A stretch of DNA of 64,000 nt, taken from NCBI GenBank assembly GCA_008364785.1, contig VTTJ01000006.1:62001-126000 (forward strand), in the 5' to 3' direction. This document shows positions 1-9,766 of this stretch, piece after piece. This DNA comes from Bacillus sp. BGMRC 2118. Lineage in GTDB: Bacteria; Bacillota; Bacilli; Bacillales; SA4. The notes below the pieces were generated by a model, which saw only the letters and a list, made by a program, of their open reading frames with translations, was not told the origin of the DNA and made no database searches. How positions within the stretch are numbered: position 1 is the first letter of the stretch; each line of letters starts with the position of its first letter. The position numbers and the translations under genes are program-made.

Positions 1-1
1 A

Positions 2-382
2 TTAACACAGGAAGAATATACCTTAATGAAACAGCACACCGTGATTGGGGCAGATATATTATCAAATCTAGAACCGAAATCAACAATGAAAAATGCAGTA
101 GAAATTGCTAGATCTCATCATGAGCGTCTGGACGGTAGTGGCTACCCGGATGGATTGAAAGGTGATGACATTCCGATGTATGCACGCATAGTAGGTGTGG
201 TTGATGCGTTTGATGCAATGACAACCATCCGTTCGTACAGTAATGGGAAGAGTTTTAGAGAGGCAGCTGAAGAGTTAATCCGTTGTAAGCATACATTGTT
301 TGATGTAAACGTTGTTGATGCCTTTACGTCTTTATTGGAAGAAGCAAACTTTAAAGTAGAAAACCTGGGGAACATGTTATGA
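2..382 (+). CDS. HD-GYP domain protein (5' partial)
   Basis: This is the C-terminal part of a gene that starts before the window; the frame is open from base 2. It carries the HD-GYP signature HHERLDGSGYP and the following VDAFDAMTT block. These belong to the metal-dependent phosphohydrolase family, most of whose members degrade cyclic di-GMP. About 125 residues are visible and any N-terminal sensor domain is missing. Its last codons overlap the ATG of the DUF3307 gene by four bases, so the two are probably translated together. Whether the enzyme is active cannot be judged without the upstream HD residues. Confidence 0.85.
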   Translation, partial: LTQEEYTLMKQHTVIGADILSNLEPKSTMKNAVEIARSHHERLDGSGYPDGLKGDDIPMYARIVGVVDAFDAMTTIRSYSNGKSFREAAEELIRCKHTLFDVNVVDAFTSLLEEANFKVENLGNML

Positions 383-723
383 GTCAATTTGATTATTTAT
401 TGATTGGTCACTTAATCGGGGACTTTTTATTACAAACATCCTGGATGGCTCAATATAAAGCATCTAAATGGATTCCTCTACTCACACATGTAATCGTCTA
501 TACTAGTGTTGTCAGTATAATGGGTTATATTTCAGGAGGACTTTCCCTTGCAGGAATTGCTCTCATATTTTTAGGTCATATTGTTTTAGACAGACGGACT
601 TTCGTTGACTTTTGGGTAAGAAGAATACAGATGGCAAAAGGACCAGCAAAGGATTGGTTAATGATTGTGACAGATCAGATTTTTCATATTATCTTGTTAG
701 CTATTGCGATTTACTTATCATAG
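379..723 (+). CDS. DUF3307 family membrane protein
   Basis: A 114-residue integral membrane protein with three or four hydrophobic segments. It shows the DUF3307 pattern: an N-terminal GHLIGDFLLQTSWMA block, a central GHIVLD and a C-terminal TDQIFHII. The conserved histidines and aspartates in the membrane hint at metal or proton handling, but the family has no proven function. It overlaps the HD-GYP gene by four bases and is followed 11 bases later by the cyclase gene, so the three probably form one operon. Confidence 0.75.
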   Translation: MSQFDYLLIGHLIGDFLLQTSWMAQYKASKWIPLLTHVIVYTSVVSIMGYISGGLSLAGIALIFLGHIVLDRRTFVDFWVRRIQMAKGPAKDWLMIVTDQIFHIILLAIAIYLS

Positions 724-734
724 GGGGAGAAGCA

Positions 735-2561
735 GTGAATTTCGTAACTAAAAAGTATGAATTTAATAAAGTGTATCCCCTTGATAAGAAGGTGGTATGG
801 AATTTATTAAGTGACACAGACCGTTTGAATCGTTTTATTGGATTGTTTCCTGTTACGTTTAGTCAAGTTAGTAAAGGTGATAAGACGATTTTTTATCGAG
901 ACGCACTGGCAAAAGTTGCAGGAATTGTTCCTCTGAAATGGAAGGAGTTTCCTTTCGAGTGGGTAAAGTATGAATATTATGATGTGAAGCGGGACTATTA
1001 TGATGGCCCATTGAAGCAATTTATAGGTGGTGTTGAATTACAAGAAGTAGATGGAGGCACGAATGTTCGGCTATATGCAGAATTTACTCCTCGGAATGTG
1101 CTGGGAATAGCTGCGATCCCATTCACAGGAGTGAAGTCTATGCATAATACGATGAAATATATTGATGAATTTTTACTTCGTTATAATGCTGAATCAACTA
1201 CTGGAAAGATTCCGACTAACTATAAAAAGCCTTCTGTAGATCTATCAAAGCTCTCTAGCTTAGAAGAAGTGTTAAAGGACTATCCAATTAACGAGCATAT
1301 ACTTCCTTACTTTCATGAGTACATTCGAACCGAAAACAATCAAGATGTTGCTGAAATGAGACCTTATCAGCTGGCTTCAGAGTGGAAAGTAGATGAAAAG
1401 AGTGTCTTAAAACTATTTCTGTACGCAACGAAGGTTGGAATTCTGAATTTAAGCTGGAATTTAATTTGTCCGAATTGTAGAGTTTCAAAGAAACAATTTA
1501 CATCACTTACACAATTGCAGGAGCAGTATCATTGTGATTTGTGCGGAGTAAATTATGATGCGACATTTGATCAATTTGTTGAATTGCATTTTTCCGTTCA
1601 TCCGTCTATCCGCTCTTCCTACTCACAAGCATATTGTGTCGGTGGTCCGATGATTACACCTCATATCATTGTTCAAAAAGTTATTAAAAGAGGAAGTAAG
1701 GGCTATCTTAAGCTACCAAAGGTAGAAAAGGATATGCGGTTTAGAATACTAGAGTCAAATGAAATGGTCCTGATTAAACAAATCGAAACCAGTCAGAGTG
1801 AATATTGCCATCTTACTTATCAAGACTATGGTTGGCATAGTCCTACTATAGAGGTTGGTAAACAAACTACAACAATTTCAATCATTAATAATAGCCAGAA
1901 GGACATTGTCGCTGTAATAGAAGAAATAAAACAAAAAGCCGGTATTGTAACAGCAGCTGAAGTAACAGCCATGCAAGAATTTAGAGATTTATTTTCTTCA
2001 GAAGTTCTCTCTCCAGGTCAGCAGGTTGGAATTCAAAACGTCACCATTCTCTTTAGTGATTTATTAGGTTCTACTTCAATGTACGAAACAATTGGAGATG
2101 CCCATGCATATGGAAAGGTGAAGAGACATTTTGATTTTCTGACAGAGTGGATTTCCAAGAACTCAGGGAGTGTCGTAAAGACAATCGGGGATGCTGTGAT
2201 GGCAATTTTTTATCAACCGGAAGATGCTCTTAACGCAGCAATAGATATACAAGATCACGTTACGATCTTTAATGAAGAAAAGGGAGAAACCATCACACTG
2301 AAAATTGGTCTATTTAGCGGACCGGCAATTGCCGTAAATTCTAATGATCGTCTTGATTACTTTGGAAGAACAGTGAATATAGCTGCAAGGATTCAAGCAG
2401 AGAGTATAGGCAATGACATTGTAATAGAAGAATCACTTTTGGAAAAAGAGCAGATTAAAACAGTGATAAGCGATAGAAGCATTACGCCATTTACTGCAAA
2501 TTTAAAAGGTATTACTAGCAGTATGAATTTAATAAGAATAACCGGACATAAAGGGACGTAA
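735..2561 (+). CDS. Class III adenylate/guanylate cyclase
   Basis: I place the start at GTG 735, 6 bases after the GGGGGAGA ribosome site; an upstream in-frame ATG at 612 lies inside the DUF3307 gene. The protein is about 608 residues. The N-terminal 150 residues look like an SRPBCC/START-type ligand pocket, as in DUF5939-linked cyclases. A middle segment has a zinc-ribbon-like set of cysteines (CPNC near nt 1468, CDLC near nt 1539). The C-terminal cyclase homology domain has both metal-binding motifs, FSDLLGST near nt 2053 and TIGDAVMA near nt 2182. It probably makes cAMP or cGMP in response to a bound ligand. Substrate choice cannot be read with confidence. Confidence 0.8.
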   Translation: MNFVTKKYEFNKVYPLDKKVVWNLLSDTDRLNRFIGLFPVTFSQVSKGDKTIFYRDALAKVAGIVPLKWKEFPFEWVKYEYYDVKRDYYDGPLKQFIGGVELQEVDGGTNVRLYAEFTPRNVLGIAAIPFTGVKSMHNTMKYIDEFLLRYNAESTTGKIPTNYKKPSVDLSKLSSLEEVLKDYPINEHILPYFHEYIRTENNQDVAEMRPYQLASEWKVDEKSVLKLFLYATKVGILNLSWNLICPNCRVSKKQFTSLTQLQEQYHCDLCGVNYDATFDQFVELHFSVHPSIRSSYSQAYCVGGPMITPHIIVQKVIKRGSKGYLKLPKVEKDMRFRILESNEMVLIKQIETSQSEYCHLTYQDYGWHSPTIEVGKQTTTISIINNSQKDIVAVIEEIKQKAGIVTAAEVTAMQEFRDLFSSEVLSPGQQVGIQNVTILFSDLLGSTSMYETIGDAHAYGKVKRHFDFLTEWISKNSGSVVKTIGDAVMAIFYQPEDALNAAIDIQDHVTIFNEEKGETITLKIGLFSGPAIAVNSNDRLDYFGRTVNIAARIQAESIGNDIVIEESLLEKEQIKTVISDRSITPFTANLKGITSSMNLIRITGHKGT

Positions 2562-2580
2562 TCAAGTCTCTTTTTTTTTT
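2551..2580 (+). terminator. Intrinsic terminator after the cyclase gene
   Basis: A short stem (AGGGAC / GTCTCT, one G·T pair) is followed by ten or more T residues. The stop codon of the cyclase gene lies in the loop. Confidence 0.55.
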
Positions 2581-2607
2581 GGAAATATAGGATTAGTTGG
2601 TAATTTA

Positions 2608-2640
2608 TGCATAGCCTTCTCTGTTTTTGGAATGATAAGG
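2608..2640 (+). promoter_or_regulatory. Possible sigma-G promoter of ger operon 1
   Basis: TGCATA at 2608 is followed about 18 bases later by ATGATAA. This resembles the forespore sigma-G pattern expected ahead of germinant receptor operons. It rests on motif similarity and context only. Confidence 0.3.
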
Positions 2641-2680
2641 AAGAGTCTTAGAATGAATCAACTCAGAATGGTGAGATTGT

Positions 2681-4162
2681 ATGAAAAAATGGTTAAGTAA
2701 CTTATTTAGAGATGAAGTAAAAACAACAGATGACGTTCTAAATAATTTGAAAAAATCATCTGATTTTGTATTTTATACAAATGAAAAGGCTAAAAATCCA
2801 TATATTATTGCTTATTTTTCTACATTAGTTGATACAAATGTTATTCATCAGGATATGCTGCCATATGTGACTGAAACAGATAAAGTGGAACATTTACGAA
2901 CAATTATACCAATTGAAGATATTTCAGCAGTTAAAGATATTCACCAGCTAAAAGATAACCTTCTGCAAGGGTTTGTTTATTTATCATATGTAAGCAAGCG
3001 GGAAGAAGCCGTGCTTATACAGGCTCAGAAAGAAGAAAAAAGAAGTATCTCAGCCCCAGAGGTTGAGTTTAGTGTCATTGGTCCTAAGGAAGCATTTATT
3101 GAATCACTTGACACAAATATTCACCTTATACGAAAACGGTTGCCTGTGCCAGAGCTGAGAATAGAGCAAATTGTGATAGGTTCCCTATCGAGATCCAAAG
3201 TGGCCGTTATGTACATTGAAGGAATTGCAGATGAGGAAAATGTAAATACGGTGCGACAAAGGGTTGAAGATCTTGATTTTGATATGATAGCAGACAGTTC
3301 GTATGTAGCTCAAATGTTGTCTGATAATGAACACTCTCCGTTTCCACAAGTTCTAGATACGGAAAGGCCAGACCGTGTTGCGGCTACACTAGCTGAAGGG
3401 AAAATTGCAATTATTGTAGAGGATTCTCCTCATGCATTAATTGCACCGACCACACTTGTTGAGTTTTTCTCTTCCTTTGAAGATTACCTGTTTAACTGGT
3501 ATGTGGGCTCCTTTATGCGGGTGCTTCGCTTATTTGCAGTTGCATTCTCAATCTTAATAACACCGATTTATGTTGCAGCTTTAACGTACCATTATGAACT
3601 CATTCCTAAAGATTTATTAGCTACGTTAATTACATCGAGGCGGGAAATACCACTGCCGCCTATATTAGAGGCATTATTTTTAGAGCTTACAATTGAGTTG
3701 CTTAGAGAGGCAGGAGCGCGACTGCCGACGAAGGTCGGACAAACAATCGGTATCGTTGGAGGGATTGTAATCGGAACGGCTTCGGTTGAGGCAGGATTAA
3801 CGAGTAACGTTCTTCTCATTATGGTAGCACTAGCAGCGTTAGCTTCCTTTACAACACCTGTTTATAAAATGGGTAATACGATTCGTATCATTCGATTCCC
3901 CTTTCTATTATTTGCACACTTTTGGGGATTAATAGGGATTGTTTTCTGCTTTTGCATTTTAGTGGCTCATCTAATCCATTTAAAATCATTTGGAAGACCT
4001 TTTTTAGAGCCAATTTATCCACCAAGGGTAAAGGATTTAAAAGATGCCTTTGTCAGACTTCCGTTTGCAAAACTTGCAGAAAGACCTATATCCTTAAGGG
4101 TCAAGGATAAATTTAGGTTTAATCCTAAAGAAGGTAAAGCGAAAAGAGATATTGACGAATAG
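2681..4162 (+). CDS. Spore germinant receptor subunit A (GerAA/GerKA family)
   Basis: A 493-residue GerABKA-family protein. The soluble N-terminal half includes the family blocks DTNIHLIRKRLPVPELRIE and FPQVLDTERPDRVAA. Four or five membrane segments follow, with the conserved REIPLPPILEALFLELTIELLREAG block. The A subunit works with B and C subunits in the inner membrane of the spore to sense small germinants. It is the first gene of a three-gene operon (A 2681, B 4183, C 5271). Expression in the forespore is expected from the family. Confidence 0.93.
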   Translation: MKKWLSNLFRDEVKTTDDVLNNLKKSSDFVFYTNEKAKNPYIIAYFSTLVDTNVIHQDMLPYVTETDKVEHLRTIIPIEDISAVKDIHQLKDNLLQGFVYLSYVSKREEAVLIQAQKEEKRSISAPEVEFSVIGPKEAFIESLDTNIHLIRKRLPVPELRIEQIVIGSLSRSKVAVMYIEGIADEENVNTVRQRVEDLDFDMIADSSYVAQMLSDNEHSPFPQVLDTERPDRVAATLAEGKIAIIVEDSPHALIAPTTLVEFFSSFEDYLFNWYVGSFMRVLRLFAVAFSILITPIYVAALTYHYELIPKDLLATLITSRREIPLPPILEALFLELTIELLREAGARLPTKVGQTIGIVGGIVIGTASVEAGLTSNVLLIMVALAALASFTTPVYKMGNTIRIIRFPFLLFAHFWGLIGIVFCFCILVAHLIHLKSFGRPFLEPIYPPRVKDLKDAFVRLPFAKLAERPISLRVKDKFRFNPKEGKAKRDIDE

Positions 4163-4182
4163 CGAGGGGAGGTTGAATCCTA

Positions 4183-5274
4183 ATGAAAAATATCCCAGAA
4201 ACATCACTTGTTTCAAGCTTTTTAGTATTCTATCTAGTTCACTCAATGCAAATTGGAGTTGGGATACTGGGATTTCAACGTGTTGTTGCGAAAACCTCAG
4301 GTAATGATGCGTGGATCTCGATCATCATTGCAGGTATAGGTGTTCACCTAATAATTTGGATGATTTATAAGATCCTAGCCAAACAGCATGGTGATATTAC
4401 CGATGTCCATCGTGTTATTTTTGGTAAGTGGATTGGGGGGGCACTTTCCTCGTTATTTATTATATATTGTCTATTACTTAGTATTACTATATTGAGAACA
4501 TATATTGAAATCATTCAAGTTTGGGTTTTTCCAGAATTCAATGCTATGATTTTTAGTATTTTTTTCTTAGTATTAGTTTTTTACATAATAAATGGTGGTT
4601 TTCGAGCTGTCACCGGGATTGCTTTCTTTGGAGTTGTGTTACCTCTTTATCTGATTATTACCTTTACGTTTCCAATTAAATTTTCTTTCTTTCAAAATTT
4701 ATTTCCTATTATGGACCATTCCATAAAAGAAATAGTAATGGGGGCTAAGAATAGCACCTTGAGTTTTATAGGATTTGAGATGCTACTTATCTATTTTCCA
4801 TTTATTAAGGATTCAGGAAAATCACAAAAGTGGGCACATATGGGAAATGCCTTTACAATTTTACTTTATTTAATTGCGATGGTTGTAAGTATAGGTTTCT
4901 TTTCTCAAGAACAATTAGAGCGTAATATTTGGGCAACCATTTCGATGTTGAAAATAGCTGAGCTTCCTTTTGTTGAACGAATTGAATATATTGCAATTTC
5001 GTCATGGATCTTAATCATTTTACCCAATATATGTATTGCATTATGGGGTGCAAGTAGAATTGCCAAGAGAATATTCAATAAGAGACAACGTCTGTTTTTA
5101 CTTTTCTTTTTATCCATTACAGTTCTCTTAACTACCTATATAGATACAAGAATACAAATAGACATGCTAAATAATTTAACTGCTCAAATTGGTTTTTATA
5201 TTATCTATGGCTACATTCCCTTTTTATATATTGTAAGTATCATTCATACAAAGTGGAAGGAGAAAAAAGCATGA
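4183..5274 (+). CDS. Spore germinant receptor subunit B (GerAB family permease)
   Basis: A 363-residue protein with about ten hydrophobic segments, of the endospore germination permease family, which is related to APC amino-acid transporters. The family opening (PETSLVSSFLVFYLVHSMQ, then GILGFQRVV) is present. It starts 20 bases after the A subunit behind the ribosome site GCGAGGGGAGG. Its TGA overlaps the ATG of the C subunit as ATGA, which indicates coupled translation. In related receptors the B subunit forms the ligand pocket. Confidence 0.92.
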   Translation: MKNIPETSLVSSFLVFYLVHSMQIGVGILGFQRVVAKTSGNDAWISIIIAGIGVHLIIWMIYKILAKQHGDITDVHRVIFGKWIGGALSSLFIIYCLLLSITILRTYIEIIQVWVFPEFNAMIFSIFFLVLVFYIINGGFRAVTGIAFFGVVLPLYLIITFTFPIKFSFFQNLFPIMDHSIKEIVMGAKNSTLSFIGFEMLLIYFPFIKDSGKSQKWAHMGNAFTILLYLIAMVVSIGFFSQEQLERNIWATISMLKIAELPFVERIEYIAISSWILIILPNICIALWGASRIAKRIFNKRQRLFLLFFLSITVLLTTYIDTRIQIDMLNNLTAQIGFYIIYGYIPFLYIVSIIHTKWKEKKA

Positions 5275-6338
5275 GGAAAAGCCTTATAGTATGCTTTATC
5301 GTTTTATTCATGCTTGCTGGATGTGTACAGCCTAAAGTTATTGATGATATTAACATTATATCTGCAGTAGGATATGATCGGCACAAAGGAGATAAAGTAA
5401 AGGGTACACTTGTTATCCCTGTGTATAAAGCAGATAAAAGTATATCAAATGAGCAATTTACCGCAATTGCAACTCAGAGTAAAGCAATCAATAGGAAGGC
5501 ACAACAAAAGTCCGCAGACCCTTTAGAAAATGGTAGTATTGAAGTCGTCCTTTTTGGAAAGGAACTTGCTCAAAAAGGAGTGATTGAGATCATAGATACA
5601 CTTGAGCGTGATGCAAAGATTGGCTCTCATTTATTGTTAGCTGTTACTGAAGGAGAAGCATCATCAATCCTTAATAAAAATCTTGGCAACAGAGGAACAG
5701 GAACATATCTTAATACTTTATTAAGACATAACATGAAAACGAGAGAGCTGCCTCGAAATAATTTGCATCTCTTTTTATTTTCTTACTATTCGAGAGTAAA
5801 GGATCCCTTTATGCCTTATATAGAGCTTGAGGACGATGATAAAGTAAACGTAAAAGGGATTGCCTTATTCAAGGACGATAGGGTGGTATCTTTCCTAGAA
5901 GAAGATAAAATGTTCTTTTTTAAAGCATTAATGGAGAATTTTAGGAATGGTTCTTATACATTTCAGGTAGAGGAAAATTTTGTTACTCTTTTTAGTCTAA
6001 CACTTGACCGAGACTATAAAATTAAAAATGCGATGACCAAACCTGAAATAAATATAAAAATTAATCTTGAAGCACACATACGCGAGTTTTCGGGGAATAA
6101 AATTGATCCTAAAATGATAAAGAAAATTGAGAAGCGATTCAGCGAAATTATTGAGAAAAGTTGTGAAGAAATGTTATATGACTTTATTAAGCAGGATATT
6201 GACCCTGTTGGCATCGGATTACTAGCTAAGACTCAAACTAGAAAATTTGACTATAAGAAGTGGGAAGAAGCGTATCCAAAGTCTACAGTGAATATTACAA
6301 CAGAACTCTATGTAAGTGAAACGGGTATTGTAGAATAA
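5271..6338 (+). CDS. Spore germinant receptor subunit C (Ger(x)C lipoprotein)
   Basis: The start is ATG 5271, which overlaps the stop of the B gene and follows the AAGGAG ribosome site. The protein has about 355 residues. The N-terminus is a lipoprotein signal with lipobox LAGC. It is followed by Ger(x)C-family sequence including VIDDINIISAVGYD and a C-terminal DPVGIGLLAKT block. The protein would be anchored to the outer face of the spore inner membrane. It completes receptor operon 1. Confidence 0.92.
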   Translation: MRKSLIVCFIVLFMLAGCVQPKVIDDINIISAVGYDRHKGDKVKGTLVIPVYKADKSISNEQFTAIATQSKAINRKAQQKSADPLENGSIEVVLFGKELAQKGVIEIIDTLERDAKIGSHLLLAVTEGEASSILNKNLGNRGTGTYLNTLLRHNMKTRELPRNNLHLFLFSYYSRVKDPFMPYIELEDDDKVNVKGIALFKDDRVVSFLEEDKMFFFKALMENFRNGSYTFQVEENFVTLFSLTLDRDYKIKNAMTKPEINIKINLEAHIREFSGNKIDPKMIKKIEKRFSEIIEKSCEEMLYDFIKQDIDPVGIGLLAKTQTRKFDYKKWEEAYPKSTVNITTELYVSETGIVE

Positions 6339-6408
6339 TATGTTGATATTAAAAAGATGTATGGAATATACATGATGTAAATGTCTGGAAATCGAAGGAG
6401 TGGTAATT

Positions 6409-7359
6409 TTGCATAGAGTATTACTTTTTGCAGACCCTGGAATTGATGATTCACTGGCCATCATGTATGCTCTGTTGCATCCTCAAATTGAGTTAGTCGG
6501 TGTTGTGACAAGTTATGGAAATGTTACAAAGGAACAAGCTACTCAAAATGTTGCGTATTTATTTGATTTAGCAAATGTGGAAAATATTCCGATTATCGGT
6601 GGTGCACAAGGTCCTTTATCTGGAGAAGTTGTTCCTTTTTATCCTGAAATTCACGGACCTGAAGGATTGGGCCCCATTCAGCCACCGGAAGAATATAAAG
6701 TGAATTTAGTAAACTTTGATGAAGTCTACAAAATTATCGATCAATATGAAAACGAACTAATTATTGGTTCAGTAGGTAGGCTTACAGATTTGGCAGTTGC
6801 ATTCATATTAGGCGGAGAATATATGAGCAAGGTAAAGGCATTCTATACAATGGGAGGAGCATTTCTTGTACCTGGGAATGTCACTTCTATTGCTGAAGCA
6901 AATTTTCAAGGTGATCCCCTAGCTGCTAGTTATGTTGTGGGAAAGGCCAGAAATTTAACGATACTGCCGTTAAACGTAACCAATAAAGCGATCATGACAC
7001 CAGAAATGGCTGAGTTTATTGTAGAGAGTAATCATACACCTTTTAAACAGCTGATTAAACCGATTTTTGATTATTACTATGAGGCATATAAGAAGAATGT
7101 TCCTGGTATACCTGGAACTCCTTTACATGATGTTGTTACCTTTAGTGCAATCGTCAATCCAACATTCTTTCAATTTATGAAAAGAAGAGTAACGGTTGAA
7201 ACTTCGGGTCAGGTGGCTGGATTAAGCATTGCTGATTTCAGGGTAAAACCTGATATAGAACCGGAAGAGACCCTTGTGAAAATTGCAATCGAAATGGATT
7301 ATAAATCCTTTATTAATGATTTTTTATCTATCATGACACGAATGAACTCCATAACTTAG
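6409..7359 (+). CDS. Inosine/uridine-preferring nucleoside hydrolase family protein
   Basis: I prefer TTG 6409, eight bases after GAAGGAG; the GTG at 6400 overlaps that site. The protein has about 316 residues. The N-terminal calcium-binding motif DPGIDDSLAI is the signature of IU-nucleoside hydrolases. TMGGAF and the C-terminal PLHDVVT block complete the active site. The enzyme would hydrolyse the N-glycosidic bond of ribonucleosides in the cytoplasm. It is alone between ger operon 1 and yhcU. In spore formers such enzymes can be linked to germination by inosine, but that is inference here. Confidence 0.88.
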   Translation: MHRVLLFADPGIDDSLAIMYALLHPQIELVGVVTSYGNVTKEQATQNVAYLFDLANVENIPIIGGAQGPLSGEVVPFYPEIHGPEGLGPIQPPEEYKVNLVNFDEVYKIIDQYENELIIGSVGRLTDLAVAFILGGEYMSKVKAFYTMGGAFLVPGNVTSIAEANFQGDPLAASYVVGKARNLTILPLNVTNKAIMTPEMAEFIVESNHTPFKQLIKPIFDYYYEAYKKNVPGIPGTPLHDVVTFSAIVNPTFFQFMKRRVTVETSGQVAGLSIADFRVKPDIEPEETLVKIAIEMDYKSFINDFLSIMTRMNSIT

Positions 7360-7472
7360 GATAACCTTTTAGGAATTGGATAGACCGGAAAGACTTACCT
7401 TCACTATTTTAGGATAAAGTATGATATTTTATTACTATCACTAGTTACGTGTACTAAAAAGGTGGTTATAAA

Positions 7473-7868
7473 ATGAAAATTGTAACAGCGTCAACTCCTG
7501 AACAAGAAAACTTTATCCAGGAACTAGTAAACTATATGTATACAGAAGTCTTTCCTTATTATTTTTCAGACTCGTATATTAAAGAATTAGAGAATTTGAA
7601 CGTCTTGAAACCTACAAGTGATGATTTATACAACGGAACATTAAAAGAAGCGTTTCAACTTATTTCAGGTATGCAGGCATTAATATGTGTCATTGAGACA
7701 GTGAGAACAGAAGAAATAGCAGAACATCATCGTGAGATCTTTGATAAAAATGTGATGATATTAGAAGAATACGGATACAAATTTCCATTTACAATTGAAC
7801 ACTTCAGGACGATCCTTCAAGAGACAATTAGTAGTTACTCAAAACCTACGAGCAGCTATTTAATGTGA
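7473..7868 (+). CDS. yhcU: YhcU-like protein (DUF5365 type)
   Basis: A 131-residue soluble, acidic protein of unknown function. Length and position (before a yhcV homologue, on the same strand) match Bacillus subtilis YhcU. The ribosome site AAGGTGG sits ahead of the ATG. No catalytic motif is visible. The assignment rests on length, neighbourhood and recalled sequence similarity. Confidence 0.65.
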   Translation: MKIVTASTPEQENFIQELVNYMYTEVFPYYFSDSYIKELENLNVLKPTSDDLYNGTLKEAFQLISGMQALICVIETVRTEEIAEHHREIFDKNVMILEEYGYKFPFTIEHFRTILQETISSYSKPTSSYLM

Positions 7869-8011
7869 GGATTCTTTCTAATACTTTGTTGCTTTTCGTA
7901 CGCTTATTCTGTTTGTAAAATCAGTTACAGAAGCCAAACGGGGTTACTAATGTAAAAATCCGGAGATTGGGATTTTTACACATAACAACAATCTATACGA
8001 AAAACTAATGT

Positions 8012-8070
8012 AAAAAAAGAGACTGTAGACAAACTTGGTACTTCAAAGTTTGCTACAGTCTCTTTTTTAT
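8012..8070. terminator. Bidirectional terminator between yhcU and the disulfide pair
   Basis: A long inverted repeat has A-run, AGAGACTGTAG and CAAACTT on one side and AAGTTTG, CTACAGTCTCT and T-run on the other. It lies between converging genes and can serve both strands. Confidence 0.85.
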
Positions 8071-8118
8071 TAACATTTTCTGTGCTTGATTCACATCGTT
8101 GCTTATAGTTAAAGAGAA

Positions 8119-8586
8119 TTATTTAGAGAACTCTTCGAACCACTTGCGGAATGCAGCATCGCCTACATTACCCTCCACACGAGAAACTTCTTTACCATTC
8201 TCGAATTTCACAATAGTCGGGGTACTTTTAATACCATAATTACTCCAACCGTCTTCAAATTCAAGTAAATTAAATAAAGGTAAATCAAAGCCTAGCTCTT
8301 CGGCCATTGGAACAACGACGGGTGAAGTTGCCTGACAGTGAGAGCATGTTGGGCTATAAAAATAAACAGTTAAGCTTTCTTTGTTCTCTAGTTTTTCCTC
8401 TAGCTCTTCAGGTAAGATTTGATTTTTATAGTTAGGATCATCCAGTTGTTTAACAGTTGCAGGATCCAATTTAGACTTTCCAAAAGGGTTACCCTCGGAT
8501 GCTTGCTTATTAGAATAGTTTGTTAGAAATGCTAGTCCTGCGAATAAGACAACAATAATACCGATAAAAATAATTACTTTTTTCAC
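8119..8586 (-). CDS. Membrane-anchored thioredoxin-like protein (BdbD-like partner)
   Basis: A 155-residue protein with an N-terminal signal anchor and a thioredoxin fold. The active-site motif is CSHC in YFYSPTCSHCQATSP, and the cis-proline loop is STPTIVKF. It would act outside the membrane as a thiol–disulfide oxidoreductase. It lies three bases downstream of the DsbB-like gene, so the two form an operon in which the membrane partner reoxidises this protein. It is shorter than typical BdbD and more like a single-domain thioredoxin, so I give no symbol. Confidence 0.82.
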   Translation of the reverse strand: MKKVIIFIGIIVVLFAGLAFLTNYSNKQASEGNPFGKSKLDPATVKQLDDPNYKNQILPEELEEKLENKESLTVYFYSPTCSHCQATSPVVVPMAEELGFDLPLFNLLEFEDGWSNYGIKSTPTIVKFENGKEVSRVEGNVGDAAFRKWFEEFSK

Positions 8587-8588
8587 AC

Positions 8589-9017
8589 TTATTGCTCCTT
8601 TCCAGTTTTTAATAAGATAATGTGAAGGACTGTAATGACTGTGAATGCAGTTAAGGCAAGAAACGGAATCGTAATAAATCCTAACCAGTTAATATACTCA
8701 CCTGTACATGGAACTTGTCCACAAGAAATAGAATTCTCACCTAAGAAGCTTACCTTTTGAATCAAATAGTGATAAAGAGAAATACACCCACCGATGATAG
8801 AAAGAGGAAGTACATATTTAGATAAATGATATTCTTTTCGAACAACAGCCATACCCATAATGACAACCAATGGATACATAAAGATTCGTTGATACCAGCA
8901 AAGCTCACACGGAATGAACTTCAAGATTTCAGAAAAGTACAAGCTGCCAAAGGTTGCAATCACTGAAACAGCCCACGCCATAAAAAATAGTGTTTCTTGT
9001 TTTTTACTAGAGTCCAT
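8589..9017 (-). CDS. bdbC: DsbB-family disulfide bond formation protein (BdbC-like)
   Basis: The start is set at the ATG at 9017, seven bases after AGAGGG; an ATG six bases upstream is too close to that site. The protein is about 142 residues with four membrane segments. The quinone-linked cysteine pair CELCWYQR follows the first segment. A second pair is in SCGQVPCTGEY in the second outer loop. It would pass electrons from its thioredoxin-like partner to quinone. It is the first gene of a two-gene minus-strand operon. Confidence 0.88.
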   Translation of the reverse strand: MDSSKKQETLFFMAWAVSVIATFGSLYFSEILKFIPCELCWYQRIFMYPLVVIMGMAVVRKEYHLSKYVLPLSIIGGCISLYHYLIQKVSFLGENSISCGQVPCTGEYINWLGFITIPFLALTAFTVITVLHIILLKTGKEQ

Positions 9018-9285
9018 ATACATACCCTCTTTATTTTAGCTTTACTTAAACAAAATGATTTCCTCTTCTATAGTATGATAAAACCAAAACATATAACAAT
9101 ATATATATCGACTTATTTTGTAGAGAATTTGTGAAGTAGAGGTATGTTGCCCTTCAGGCGATAATAGGATATCACATGAATGATTAATAGAATGGTGATA
9201 TTTATTTCAATTTTCAATGAGTGCCTCCCCTCATATTTCTCTTCCTCAATGCTCAAACTAGGGCTGAAAGGAGCTGTTTAAAAAA

Positions 9286-9723
9286 ATGGCAAATGTGAAT
9301 GTAGTACGAGATATGATGACAGAGAATGTGGCGACGGTAGAGCCGAATCAGACTATTCAGGAAGCTGCTAATTTAATGAAGGAATATAATGTTGGATCCA
9401 TACCGGTTGTTGAGAATGGCCAACTAAGAGGGATTATTACAGACCGTGACATTACACTTCGCTCCACTGCAGAAGGACTTCCTGGTCACACTCAAGTATC
9501 ACAAGTAATGAGTACGTCTATCGTACAAGGAAATCCCGGAATGAATGTACAGGAAGCTGTTAACTTAATGGCAGAAAATCAAATTAGAAGGTTACCAATC
9601 GTGGAAAATAATCAGCTCGTCGGCATGGTTTCCTTAGGTGATATTGCAACAAACGAAAAATTTGATGAAGAAGCTGAACTTGCTTTAACAAATATCTCGG
9701 TCCCGTCTCAACCTGAAATGTAA
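9286..9723 (+). CDS. yhcV: CBS-domain protein YhcV
   Basis: A 145-residue protein made of two tandem CBS domains (about residues 8–63 and 73–130). Each shows the pattern DRDITLR or GDIATNE after a VGSIPVVE or IRRLPIVE strand. CBS pairs bind adenine nucleotides and act as regulatory modules. The ribosome site AAAGGAG precedes the ATG. Position and size match B. subtilis YhcV. The yhcW gene, which follows yhcV in B. subtilis, is absent here. Confidence 0.85.
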   Translation: MANVNVVRDMMTENVATVEPNQTIQEAANLMKEYNVGSIPVVENGQLRGIITDRDITLRSTAEGLPGHTQVSQVMSTSIVQGNPGMNVQEAVNLMAENQIRRLPIVENNQLVGMVSLGDIATNEKFDEEAELALTNISVPSQPEM

Positions 9724-9766
9724 CATCAGGTTGTGGATGTTGAGCAAATTAGATAGTAGGTTGAGT

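Noticed and set aside
612..734. Longer N-terminus for the adenylate cyclase from the ATG at 612
   Set aside because: It lies inside the DUF3307 gene in another frame and has no ribosome site. GTG 735 has one and fits the domain start.
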